A program made the position numbers and the translations under genes. From Planctomycetota bacterium (lineage in GTDB: Bacteria; Planctomycetota; J058; J103), in NCBI GenBank assembly GCA_026004615.1, contig BPJM01000006.1, forward strand, positions 1 to 64,000: DNA of 64,000 bases, in the 5' to 3' direction. Below the pieces are notes generated by a model, which saw only the letters and a list, made by a program, of their open reading frames with translations, was not told where the DNA came from and ran no database searches. This document shows, one piece after another, positions 7,857 through 16,545 of the stretch (positions are counted from its first letter, which is position 1; each line of letters starts with the position of its first letter).

Positions 7857-9626
7857 TCAGCATCCCTCCGTCGAGTCCTGCCGGCCCGCGCGCCCCGCTT
7901 CGTCAAACTCGACGACCTCGCCCTCGACATAGGGCGCCGCGTCCTGCTCCTCCCGCGACCGGCGATCGACCAGCGCCACCCGCCGCTGGGGCACCCCGAG
8001 ACTCCGGGCCCGCTCGGCGATGCGCTCCACACTGATCTGCAGCGCCGTGGTGCCGCCCGTGATGTTGACCACCACCTCAGCCGCCTGCACGAGCTCCTCC
8101 AACAGCCCGCCCGGACCTGGGACCAGCCGCGCCTCGATCTCGCGCCAGCCCTCGTGCGGGTCGGCGAGCACGACCTCGGTTCGGCGCAGATCGGGTCGGC
8201 CCGCGCACGCAAGCGCCTCATCGATCCGGCCCCGCGCCGCCTCGGAGGTGACGATCAGCAGCCGATCAGGCGCGAGCCGGCGGACCGCCGTGAACAGCAC
8301 CCCCGGCGCCAGGCCGAGCGGGGTGACCACCAGGCGGCCACCCGCAGAAGGCGCGGTCGCCAGCGCTTCCAGCCCGTCCAGCAGGTGATGGCACTGTTTC
8401 AGGATCTCCGTCGTCGAGCAGGCAAGATCCTCTGCGGACCATGCGCTCTGTGTCATCCCCGCGTGCGCAAACGCGTTGCGTCTCTCGCGGATCTTCTGCC
8501 ACAGGCGGACGAAGGATTGGAGTTGTGCGGGGAGGCCCATCCCCAGCTGCAGGCGCTGGGCCATGCCGTTGAGCCAGACCTCGACCGAACGGCGCGCCCC
8601 CTCGTAATCGAGCCAGTCCTGCTCGCGGCGCTGCGCCCACAGCGCCGCGTTGATCATCCATTCGCGCAACACCAGGAACGCTGCCGGTCCGTCGCCCCAC
8701 TTTGCGAGTAGCTCGGCATAGGCGAGCTGCCGCTCCAGCTCGCGCCGATCCAGCACGAGCTGCTGCTTGGCGTTACGGCCCAGATCGCCCCCGGCCTGCT
8801 TCACCGCCATGCGCAAGGTGTGCTCAAGCAGCGCAGCCAGCGCACGCTGCAGCGGCGGCGGCAGCTGCTGCCGGCGGAGCTCCTCCAGCGCCTGCTTCAG
8901 CCGCGCTACCGCGATGCCGACCTCGAGCGGCAGACGCGCGCCGTGCGCGGCTTCCAGCCAGCGCGCCGCGTCCTTGGCCTTGCCGAGCGCAGGCGAGCCC
9001 TGCGCAACGCGGAACAGCCTGCCGGTTCCGGCCGCCAGCATCTCCGTCAGTTCCCGCAGACCTCCGCTCCTATGAAACGAACGCAAGGCGCTGAACCAGT
9101 CCAGCAGCTCGACGAGCCAGGTCAGATCGAGCACGGGACAGCGGCCGCTCTGCTGGTCTTTCGCCTCGAACGCGCCGTAGTACACCCCGGCAAGCTGCAG
9201 CTTTTCGAGACCCCGCAGGTAGCTCAGGGCGGCCAACAGGACAAACGGCAGGTGCCGCAGGCTATAGGTCACGTCCAGGACCACCTGGCTGGGATTGAAT
9301 TGCAGTTGGGCAATTCGCTCGAAGATCGTCTCGAGCTCGTGCTCGTTCCCGCCGAGCGGAATCTCTACCGCTGGATCGACCTCTACTCCTGCCCGGCGGA
9401 GCTCCTCCGCCAGGTTATGATAGTGCCTGTCGATCGCGTCCTTGGTGGCGATGATGGTCGCGCGCTGTACCTGCAGCCTCGGTGCGAGCAGCTTCACCAG
9501 CGCCGCCGGACAGTAGGCGCTGCTGCAAGGCCTTCCTCGTAGTTCGTATTCGACCGGTTCGTACTGGCGGGCACCTACGCTCGTGAGCAGGTGAACGGGC
9601 AGGTGCGCTCGGGGCTGATCCGGCAT
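7857..9626 (-). CDS. TM1812/Csx1-like CARF-HEPN protein with a second C-terminal CARF-like domain
   Basis: The 589-residue protein has three parts. Residues 10-200 resemble the TM1812/Csx1 CARF domain: LLTSVGARQYEPVEY near the start, IPLGGNEHELETIF at 89-102, and LDVTYSLRHLP in place of the usual DxTHG motif. Residues 200-425 are helical and contain RNAFAH (R383 to H388), the RxxxxH active-site motif of HEPN ribonucleases. Residues 431-575 look like another Rossmann-type CARF domain, with VVTPLGLAPG at the first strand and NITGGTTALQ at 521-530. The start at 9626 is supported by GGAGG about nine bases upstream. It is first in the operon with the APE2256-family gene and cad1. Expected action: non-specific RNA cleavage on binding cyclic oligoadenylate. 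The extra CARF might sense or degrade a second ligand. Confidence 0.75.
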   Translation of the reverse strand: MPDQPRAHLPVHLLTSVGARQYEPVEYELRGRPCSSAYCPAALVKLLAPRLQVQRATIIATKDAIDRHYHNLAEELRRAGVEVDPAVEIPLGGNEHELETIFERIAQLQFNPSQVVLDVTYSLRHLPFVLLAALSYLRGLEKLQLAGVYYGAFEAKDQQSGRCPVLDLTWLVELLDWFSALRSFHRSGGLRELTEMLAAGTGRLFRVAQGSPALGKAKDAARWLEAAHGARLPLEVGIAVARLKQALEELRRQQLPPPLQRALAALLEHTLRMAVKQAGGDLGRNAKQQLVLDRRELERQLAYAELLAKWGDGPAAFLVLREWMINAALWAQRREQDWLDYEGARRSVEVWLNGMAQRLQLGMGLPAQLQSFVRLWQKIRERRNAFAHAGMTQSAWSAEDLACSTTEILKQCHHLLDGLEALATAPSAGGRLVVTPLGLAPGVLFTAVRRLAPDRLLIVTSEAARGRIDEALACAGRPDLRRTEVVLADPHEGWREIEARLVPGPGGLLEELVQAAEVVVNITGGTTALQISVERIAERARSLGVPQRRVALVDRRSREEQDAAPYVEGEVVEFDEAGRAGRQDSTEGC

Positions 9627-9891
9627 CGCTTCTCCCTCCGCACAGCTCCGGGCCAGGGCAGCCATACCCGGCGTGAGAGAAACTCCACCCCGGTAAACGG
9701 CGGCGGCGTCCTGGTCCTGACAGCCCCTACGGATCCCGCCTGCCTGCCCGCGCGGCACACCCGCCGCTTGCAGCGGGCAACCCTCAGCGCCTCGCCGCGC
9801 CTGCCGCAACTGCGAGCGCACTGCGCCTGGGGCGCGACAGCACCTGCCAGGCCGCGCGGGCGCGCTCCTTGCCCCTTGCGAGCAGGGCACT

Positions 9892-12054
9892 ATGATAAGC
9901 GGGTTCGGGGCGGTGCCGCCAGCGGCGGCTCGGGTTGCGGAGAGGCCGGTGGGCCGGCAGCGCGGGCGTAGTAGAGACCTCGGCGATATCCTCAGGCTCG
10001 GCGGGTTCCTGTTCGGTTTCGTCCGCCCGCTGTGGAAGCTGCTGCTCGTCGCCACGGCGATCACCGCGCTGTATGGCTTCCTCAACCAGGCGCGGGCAGG
10101 CTTCGCCGGACTGATCGTCGACCGGGTGCTCGCACCCCCGGCTGCCACCGCCTCCGCGCCCGCGAGCCCGGCGGCCACCGCCACGGGCGCCAGCGCCCCC
10201 GCCCCGCCGCCTGCCACCCCGGCCGCCGGCCAGCCACCGCCCCCGGCCGAGCAGCCCGCCGGCCCACCACCCCACGCCCAGAAGCCGCCCGCCCCCCACG
10301 CGCTCAGCCCGCTCGGCCGCACCCTGCCGCCGCTCGGCCGGCTGGAGACCTGGGCCCGCGCCCGCGCCGCGGAGCTGTTGCCCCAGCCCGGAGATGTCTG
10401 GGGCTGGGCCCAGCTGATCGCCGCCGGTCTGGCCGTGCTGGCCGTGCTGCTCGCACTCAGCGACTTCGGCAAGGACTACCTGCAGGCCAAGCTCGTGCAG
10501 CGCGTGCTCATCGAGATCCGCGTCCATGTGATGAGCCACGTGCTCTCGCTCGGCCTGCGCTTCTTCCACAAGCAGAAACTGGGAGATCTGTATTCGCGGC
10601 TGACCAACGACATCAACCAGGTCCACCAGGCACTCAAGTTCCTGTTCAGCGACATCTTCGAGGCCGCCTTCCGCGTGCTCGCCGGCGTGGCGATCTGCCT
10701 CTGGGCCAGCTGGCAGCTCTCGCTCGTCTCGGCAGTGGCGGTGGTGCCGGTGCTGGTCGCGCTGCAGGTGTTCGGGCGCAAGATCCGCAAGCGCGCCCGC
10801 GGCCGCCAGGCCTCCGCCGGCGAGGTCACCGAGGCCATGCAGCAGATGCTGAGCGGCATCCGCATCGTCAAGGCCTTCGACAACGAGCGGCACGAGATCG
10901 AGCGCTTCCGCGACGCCAACGAACACTACTATGGCCGCACCATGAAGGTGGTCCGCACCAAGGCCGCCGCCCGCGGGCTCACCGAGGGCCTCAACCACCT
11001 GATCGTCGCCGCGCTGCTGCTGGCCGGCGTCTGGTACTTCCACGTCGCCGGCGGCATCGAGAAGGGCCGGCTGGTGATCTTCCTCACCTCGCTCGGCCTC
11101 ATGTACTCCCCGGGCAAGATGCTGCTCAAGTCCTACAACGACCTCATGGAGTCGCTGGCCGGCGTGGACCGCATCCAGGAGCTGTTGCGCACCCGCCCCG
11201 AGATGGCAGACCGCCACCAGGGCCCGCCGCTCGAGCAGGTCCAGGGCCACGTCCGGCTGCGCGGGGTGGGCTTCCGCTACGAGCGCGAACCGGTGCTGCG
11301 CGAGATCGACCTGGAAGCACGACCAGGGGAGGTCATCGCGCTGGTCGGCCCCTCGGGCGCCGGCAAGTCCACCCTGATCGACCTGCTGGCACGCCTGTAC
11401 GATCCGACCGAGGGCTCGATCGAGATCGACGGCCGCGATATCCGCACCGTGGCGCGCTCGCAGCTCATGCGCCACGTCGCCATGGTCACCCAGGAACCGT
11501 TTCTGTTCAACGCCACGATCGCCGAGAACCTGCGCTACGGAAAACCCGACGCCACCCCCGCCGAGATGGAGGCCGCCTGCCGCGCCGCCCACATCCACGA
11601 GGTGATCGCCGCGCTGGAGCACGGCTACGACTCGGTGGTCGGCGAACGCGGGGTCACGCTCAGCGGCGGGCAGCGCCAGCGCCTGACGATCGCGCGCGCG
11701 CTGTTGCGCAACCCGCGCATCCTGCTCCTGGACGAAGCGACCAGCGCCCTGGACAGCGAGTCGGAGAAACTCGTGCAGCAGGCCCTGGAAGAGCTCATGC
11801 GCGGGCGCACCACCTTCGTGGTCGCCCACCGGCTGTCCACGATCATCCACGCCGACCGCATCGCGGTGCTGCACGAGGGCCGGATCGTCGAGCAGGGAAG
11901 GCACGAGGAGCTGCTCGCGCAAGGCGGGCTCTACGCGCGCCTGTACCGGCTGCAGACCGAGGGGCCCGAGCGCGCCGGCGACGGCGCACCCACCGCGAGC
12001 CCCCACGCGGCCATCGAACCCGCCGCCGGCCCGCCTGGCACCGGCCCGCACTGA
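9892..12054 (+). CDS. MsbA-like ABC exporter (fused permease and ATPase)
   Basis: This is a 720-residue half-transporter. The N-terminal half is an exporter-type membrane domain. The C-terminal ATPase has Walker A GPSGAGKST, the signature LSGGQRQR, Walker B ILLLDEATSALD and the switch His in VVAHRLSTI. The family exports lipids, lipid A or peptides, and the following LPS genes suggest lipid A-core export across the inner membrane. Between the first two membrane helices is an unusual insertion of about 90 residues rich in Pro and Ala (near residues 80-165), longer than in typical MsbA, which probably faces the periplasm. The ATG start has only a weak purine-rich sequence upstream. The upstream gene, the Csx1-like one, is divergent. 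Confidence 0.85.
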   Translation: MISGFGAVPPAAARVAERPVGRQRGRSRDLGDILRLGGFLFGFVRPLWKLLLVATAITALYGFLNQARAGFAGLIVDRVLAPPAATASAPASPAATATGASAPAPPPATPAAGQPPPPAEQPAGPPPHAQKPPAPHALSPLGRTLPPLGRLETWARARAAELLPQPGDVWGWAQLIAAGLAVLAVLLALSDFGKDYLQAKLVQRVLIEIRVHVMSHVLSLGLRFFHKQKLGDLYSRLTNDINQVHQALKFLFSDIFEAAFRVLAGVAICLWASWQLSLVSAVAVVPVLVALQVFGRKIRKRARGRQASAGEVTEAMQQMLSGIRIVKAFDNERHEIERFRDANEHYYGRTMKVVRTKAAARGLTEGLNHLIVAALLLAGVWYFHVAGGIEKGRLVIFLTSLGLMYSPGKMLLKSYNDLMESLAGVDRIQELLRTRPEMADRHQGPPLEQVQGHVRLRGVGFRYEREPVLREIDLEARPGEVIALVGPSGAGKSTLIDLLARLYDPTEGSIEIDGRDIRTVARSQLMRHVAMVTQEPFLFNATIAENLRYGKPDATPAEMEAACRAAHIHEVIAALEHGYDSVVGERGVTLSGGQRQRLTIARALLRNPRILLLDEATSALDSESEKLVQQALEELMRGRTTFVVAHRLSTIIHADRIAVLHEGRIVEQGRHEELLAQGGLYARLYRLQTEGPERAGDGAPTASPHAAIEPAAGPPGTGPH

Positions 12055-12072
12055 GCACGACAGGGCAGGACG

Positions 12073-12137
12073 GCACAGCACAGCACAGCACAGCAAAGCA
12101 AAGCACAGCACGGGGCAGGGCAGGGCAGGGCAGGGGA
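12073..12137 (+). repeat. pentanucleotide repeat tract before the LPS kinase-glycosyltransferase gene
   Basis: Thirteen consecutive 5-bp units occupy the gap between the ABC exporter and the next gene: GCACA four times, GCAAA twice, GCACA, GCACG, GGGCA four times and GGGGA. The last unit supplies the G-rich ribosome binding site for the GTG at 12145. The unit is not a multiple of three and the units are near-identical, so slipped-strand changes are expected. Confidence 0.85.
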
Positions 12138-12144
12138 GCAGGCC

Positions 12145-14175
12145 GTGACCGCGCAGCGCGGCGAAGGGGACCAGGAGCGGCTCACCGCGCTTCGCCACGG
12201 GCCGAGCAGCACCTGCTACCGGGTCGAACTCCCCGGCGGCACCGTGCACTACCGCAAGGTCTACTCGGTGCTCTGGCCGTGGCTGCCGCTGGCGGGACTG
12301 CTCAAGCTCAACCCACCGCCCCTGTCCGCCGCCGCGGAAGCCCGCAACACCACACGCCTGCGCGCGCTCGGCCTTGCGGTCCCCCAGGTGCTGCGCGTGC
12401 ATGGGCGCTGGCGGTGGGAGCGGTTCGGCCTGCGCCACACTTCGAGCGTCGACCTGGCGGCGGTGCCGGGCGAGCCGCTGTCGGAGGCGCTGCCGCGGCT
12501 CGGCGCCCAGGCGCGAGGGCCCGCCACGCCCAGCCACCGCAGGCGGCGGCGGCTCGCCCGCACCCTCGGCCAGCTGGTGGCGCGCATGCACGCAGCGGGG
12601 ATCTTCCACCGCGATCTGTACCTGGATCACCTGCTGTGGGACGAGCCGGGCGAGCAGCTGGCGCTGATCGACCTCGCCCGCGCCCGCCCGCGCTGGCTGC
12701 GCCGCCGCCGGTGGCGGATCAAGGACCTGGCCGCGCTGTGGGCCTCCGCCGCCGCCATCGCCACCCGCACCGACGCGCTCGCGTTCCTGCGCGCCTATCT
12801 GGGATTGCCGCCGCGCGGCCGGGCGGCCCGGCTGGACCGCCGCGCCCGCCGCCTGGTGCGCGCCACCGCCCGCAAGGCGGAGCGCATCCGCCGCCGGCGG
12901 CTCGAGGCCCTCGCTGCCGCCGCCGCCGGCCCGCCACCGCCCGCGCGACCAGCCGCCCCCGCACGCGGCGCCGCCGCCACCAGCCGCGGCCCTGCGCCCC
13001 CGCAGCCGGCGCCGCTGCGCGTCGCGCTCGTGGCCGACGGCTTCGATCCGGCGCGCGGCGGCGCCGAAGCCACCGCCGCCCGGCTCGCCCAGGCACTCGC
13101 CGCCCGCGGGCACACGGTCGAGCGCATCGCGACGCCGCCGGTGCGCGGCAAGCTCCGGCGCGCCCTGGCGCTCGCCCGCGCCGCCACCCAGGCGCAGGCG
13201 CGCTCCGACCTGGTGGTCTCGCTCTGCAAGGCGCCCGGCGACGTGCTCATCCCGCAAGGCGGCGTCCACCTGGCAGCGCTCGGCGGCACGCTGCGGCGCC
13301 ATCCGGCCGCGCTGCGCCCGCTGCTCGCCCTGGGCCGGCTGCTCGCGCCGCGGCAGTGGGCGTTTCTGTTCGTCGAGCGGCGGCAGTACACCGCCCGCCC
13401 GCGACCCTGGCTGGTCGCGATCTCCGAGCGGGTGCGCCGCGACATGGTGCAGCTGTGCGGGGCCGATCCGGCCGCGATCGCACTCTGCCGGCACGGCGTC
13501 GAGCTCGAGCGCTTCCGGCCGCCGAGCGCCGCCGAGCGGCACGCCGCCCGCGCCGCCCTCGGGCTGGAGCCCGGCGAGCTGGCCCTGCTGCTCGTCTCGC
13601 ACAACCTGGCGCTGCGCGGGCTGGAGCGGCTGCTCCGCGCCGTGGCGCTGGCGGGCCCGCACCTGGCGCCGAGCAGGGCCGTGGTGCTGGCGTGCGGGCG
13701 CGAGCGCGGCCGGCGCCACGCGCGGCTGGCGTCCCGCCTCGGGGTGGAGCTGCGCCTTGTCGGCCCCCGCGATGACGTCCGCCCGTTGTATCATGCCGCC
13801 GACGTGCTGGTGCACCCGAGCTACTACGACACCTCGTCACTGGTGATCCTGGAGGCACTCGCCTGCGGGCTGCCCGTGGTGACCACGCGTGCCTGCGGCG
13901 GAGCGGAGTTCCTGCGCGGCATGGAGGGGATCGTGCTCGAGGACGGCCGTGCACCCGCGCCCCTCGCCCAGGCGCTGCTCCGGCTCGCCGATCCGGCGCG
14001 GCGGGCTGCCATGGCCCGGGCCGCCCGCGCCACCGCGGAGCTCTACCCCGAGGAGCAGGCGCTCGCGCGGCTGCTCGCCCTGATCGAACGGGCCGCGCGC
14101 GCGCGCAGCCGCGCGCTCGGCGGCACGGCGCCGATCACCTCCCCGCACGACGGAGCGCACGAGCTGGCCCCATGA
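12145..14175 (+). CDS. fusion of a WaaP/KdkA-like LPS kinase and a GT4 glycosyltransferase
   Basis: The product has 676 residues. The N-terminal 285 residues resemble the LPS core and Kdo kinase family (RfaP/WaaP, InaA): an early lysine in VHYRKVYS and the catalytic loop HRDLYLDHLLWD, followed by the metal-binding Asp in LALIDLARA. A Pro/Ala-rich linker follows. From about residue 290 the protein is a GT-B glycosyltransferase of family 4: DGFDPARGGAE near the start, then HPSYYDTSSLVILEALACGLPVV, whose Glu contacts the sugar nucleotide. WaaG-like enzymes transfer the first hexose to core heptose, so kinase and transferase may modify the same core region. The start is GTG, with GGGGAG at the end of the pentamer tract as ribosome binding site. 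It lies between the exporter and another glycosyltransferase. Confidence 0.75.
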   Translation: MTAQRGEGDQERLTALRHGPSSTCYRVELPGGTVHYRKVYSVLWPWLPLAGLLKLNPPPLSAAAEARNTTRLRALGLAVPQVLRVHGRWRWERFGLRHTSSVDLAAVPGEPLSEALPRLGAQARGPATPSHRRRRRLARTLGQLVARMHAAGIFHRDLYLDHLLWDEPGEQLALIDLARARPRWLRRRRWRIKDLAALWASAAAIATRTDALAFLRAYLGLPPRGRAARLDRRARRLVRATARKAERIRRRRLEALAAAAAGPPPPARPAAPARGAAATSRGPAPPQPAPLRVALVADGFDPARGGAEATAARLAQALAARGHTVERIATPPVRGKLRRALALARAATQAQARSDLVVSLCKAPGDVLIPQGGVHLAALGGTLRRHPAALRPLLALGRLLAPRQWAFLFVERRQYTARPRPWLVAISERVRRDMVQLCGADPAAIALCRHGVELERFRPPSAAERHAARAALGLEPGELALLLVSHNLALRGLERLLRAVALAGPHLAPSRAVVLACGRERGRRHARLASRLGVELRLVGPRDDVRPLYHAADVLVHPSYYDTSSLVILEALACGLPVVTTRACGGAEFLRGMEGIVLEDGRAPAPLAQALLRLADPARRAAMARAARATAELYPEEQALARLLALIERAARARSRALGGTAPITSPHDGAHELAP

Positions 14176-14341
14176 ACGCGCGCCCGACAGCGGGCCACCG
14201 AGCCCGCCCCCCACGCCGCAGACAACCCGCCGCCTCCGGCCGCCGGCCGCCCAGCCACCCGCGCTGCCGCTGCGCAGGCCACCGCCGCCCGCGCCGGCGG
14301 CCGCGCCCAGCCCAGCCGCCCTGGCGGCGAGGGACCGCGCG

Positions 14342-15445
14342 GTGAGCTGGCCCGCACCACCCCAGCACCTCGTGCTCGTGGCGCCGCCGCTCGTGCTGAG
14401 CGGACCGGCGCTCGCCGCCTGCACGCTCGGGCGCGGGCTGCAGGCCCACGGGCTCGGGGTCGTGGTGCTGAGCCCCGGCGGGGGACTGGCGCCGCTGCTG
14501 GAGCGGGCCGGCGTGGCGCACGTGGCGCTGCCGTGGCTCGCGGTCCGCCCGCTACGGGCGCTGGCCGGCTGGCTGCTCGGCCGGCGGCTCCGGCGGCTCG
14601 AGCCCCGGCTGGTCCACGCGGTCGGCGTGCTGCAGATCGAACTCGGCATGCGGCTCGCCCGCGCCATCCGCACGCCGCTGTTCGCCTCGGTGTACCGCCC
14701 GAGCAGGCGGGTGCCGGACCGCGGCATCCGGTGGGAGGCAGTGGCGCTCGCCAGCGTGCCGAGCGACGCCCTGCGCCAGGATCTGGTCAACCAGCGACGT
14801 GCCCCGCGCGAGCGCGTGCGCGTCGTGCCAGGCGGGGTGGAGGCCGGCCCCGAGCCGCCGCGGCTGCCGCTGGCCGAGCCCCGGGCAGCCCCGGTGATCG
14901 GCACCGTGGTGGAACACGACAAACCCGCCTCCGCAGAGGTCTTCCTGCAGGCCGCCCGCAGCGTGCTCGAGGTGCGTCCCGAGACCCAGTTCCTGGTCGC
15001 GATCGGTGCCGAGACCCCCCAGCGGGCGCTGCGCCAGCGCGCCCAGGAGCTGGGCCTGGTGCGCAACCTGACGTTCGCAACCGCCGTCGAGCTGCGCCGG
15101 CTGCTGGTGGAGATGGATCTGTGCGTGCTGCCCGACGTGGAGGAGGGACCGACGCCGGTGCTGCTCGAGGCGATGGCCGCCGCGCGTGCGGTGCTCGCCG
15201 GAGCCGAGGGGGACGCCTACGCCGTGGTGCGCGACGAGCAGACGGGGCTGTTGTTTCCGAGCGCCAACGCCGAAGCGCTCGCCGCCGCGCTCGCGCGCCT
15301 GCTCGCCCAGCCCGCCCTCGCGCAACAGCTGGGCGCCGCCGCCCGCCGCGCGGTGATCAGCGACTACCCGCTCGAACGGCTGGTACGGGACACGCTGGCC
15401 ATGTACGCCCGCGGCGGCGTCGAGCTGCCGGCGGGCAGCTCCTGA
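14342..15445 (+). CDS. GT4-family glycosyltransferase (LPS or cell-envelope)
   Basis: The protein has 367 residues and a GT-B fold. The N-terminal half holds the acceptor domain (LVLVAPPLVLSGPALAA at the start). The C-terminal half has IGTVVEHDKPAS, then LLVEMDLCVLPDVEEGPTPVLLEAMAA, whose E...E pattern is typical of family 4. It follows the kinase-glycosyltransferase fusion by 166 bp and precedes kdsB, so it probably adds a sugar to the LPS core or a related surface glycan. The start is GTG at 14342, with a modest purine-rich sequence (GCGAGGGA) upstream. Donor and acceptor cannot be told from the sequence. Confidence 0.75.
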   Translation: MSWPAPPQHLVLVAPPLVLSGPALAACTLGRGLQAHGLGVVVLSPGGGLAPLLERAGVAHVALPWLAVRPLRALAGWLLGRRLRRLEPRLVHAVGVLQIELGMRLARAIRTPLFASVYRPSRRVPDRGIRWEAVALASVPSDALRQDLVNQRRAPRERVRVVPGGVEAGPEPPRLPLAEPRAAPVIGTVVEHDKPASAEVFLQAARSVLEVRPETQFLVAIGAETPQRALRQRAQELGLVRNLTFATAVELRRLLVEMDLCVLPDVEEGPTPVLLEAMAAARAVLAGAEGDAYAVVRDEQTGLLFPSANAEALAAALARLLAQPALAQQLGAAARRAVISDYPLERLVRDTLAMYARGGVELPAGSS

Positions 15446-15586
15446 AGGACGGCGCTGCCGCCGGCAGCGGGGCTGCCCGCCGGCGCTGCCCCCCGGCGCC
15501 CGGCCGGAGCCGGCCCCACCGGCGCCAGCCCGGCCGCGGCGCGCGGGCGATCCCGCCCCGTGACAGCGTCGGCCCGCACCGCTAGC

Positions 15587-16426
15587 ATGAGGCCGGACGG
15601 AGGGGCGTGGCGCACCGGCTCCAGCAGCGCGCCAGCCCGCACGGACGAGGTGCCCGAACGGTTGCGCGCGATCGCCGTCATCCCGGCCCGCTACGCCTCC
15701 TCCCGCCTGCCCGGCAAGCCGCTGCTCGCCGAGACCGGCCGGCCCCTGATCCACCACGTGGTCGAGCAGGTGCGCCAGGCGCGCCGGCTGGCCGCGGTGC
15801 TCGTCGCCACCGACGACCCGCGCATCGCCCGCGCCTGCGCCCCGCTCGGCATCGAGGCGGTGATGACGCCGGTGGACTGCCCCAGCGGCACCGACCGCGT
15901 GGCCTGCGTGGCGCGCGCGCGGCTCTCCCCGGACGATCTGGTGATCAACGTCCAGGGCGACGAGCCCGAGCTGCCGCCTGCCTGGATCGACACTTTGATC
16001 GCGCTCATGGCCGAGGACGACGCCCCGCTCGGCACGCTCGCCGCCCGCTCGCACGACGCGCAGTCGTTTCACTCGCCCCACGCGGTCAAGGCCGTGGCGG
16101 ACGCGCGCGGGCGGGCGCTGTACTTCTCGCGCGCCCCGATACCATACGACCGCGAGACCGGCGGCATGCCGCGGGATGGCTTCCTGCACCACATCGGGAT
16201 CTACGCCTACCGCCAGCGCGCGCTGCTCGCGCTGGCAGGCCTGCCGCCCTCGCCGCTCGAACAGCTCGAACGGCTGGAACAGCTGCGGGCGCTGGAGCGC
16301 GGATTCGCCATCCGCGTCGGCATCGTCCAGGGCCCGGTGCCGGGCGGCATCGACACGCCGGAGGACTACGCCGCGTTCGTGCGCAGGATGCGCCAGGCGC
16401 GCGGCGCCAGTGCCGACTCGGGCTGA
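15587..16426 (+). CDS. kdsB: 3-deoxy-manno-octulosonate cytidylyltransferase
   Basis: KdsB activates Kdo with CTP to give CMP-Kdo, the donor for the first Kdo of lipid A-core in the cytoplasm. The family signature [17 protein letters not shown] is present near the start, followed by [17 protein letters not shown] and NVQGDEPEL, which form the nucleotide and metal sites. [16 protein letters not shown] and GGIDTPEDY are typical of the C-terminus. The true N-terminus is uncertain: ATG at 15587 is used here, but GTG at 15650 would give the usual length. The stretch between them is unlike the family. It follows two glycosyltransferase genes and precedes the CTP synthase gene, whose product supplies its substrate CTP. 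Confidence 0.9.
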   Translation: MRPDGGAWRTGSSSAPARTDEVPERLRAIAVIPARYASSRLPGKPLLAETGRPLIHHVVEQVRQARRLAAVLVATDDPRIARACAPLGIEAVMTPVDCPSGTDRVACVARARLSPDDLVINVQGDEPELPPAWIDTLIALMAEDDAPLGTLAARSHDAQSFHSPHAVKAVADARGRALYFSRAPIPYDRETGGMPRDGFLHHIGIYAYRQRALLALAGLPPSPLEQLERLEQLRALERGFAIRVGIVQGPVPGGIDTPEDYAAFVRRMRQARGASADSG

Positions 16427-16545
16427 GACCCGGCCGCGCGAGCGGCGCTGCGGCGGCGCGCCGCCGCGCTGCCGCCAGCAGCAGCGCGGCACGGCCCGGC
16501 ACCAGGCTCGCGCCAGCAGGGAGACCGGAGACGAGGAGGAGGGCG

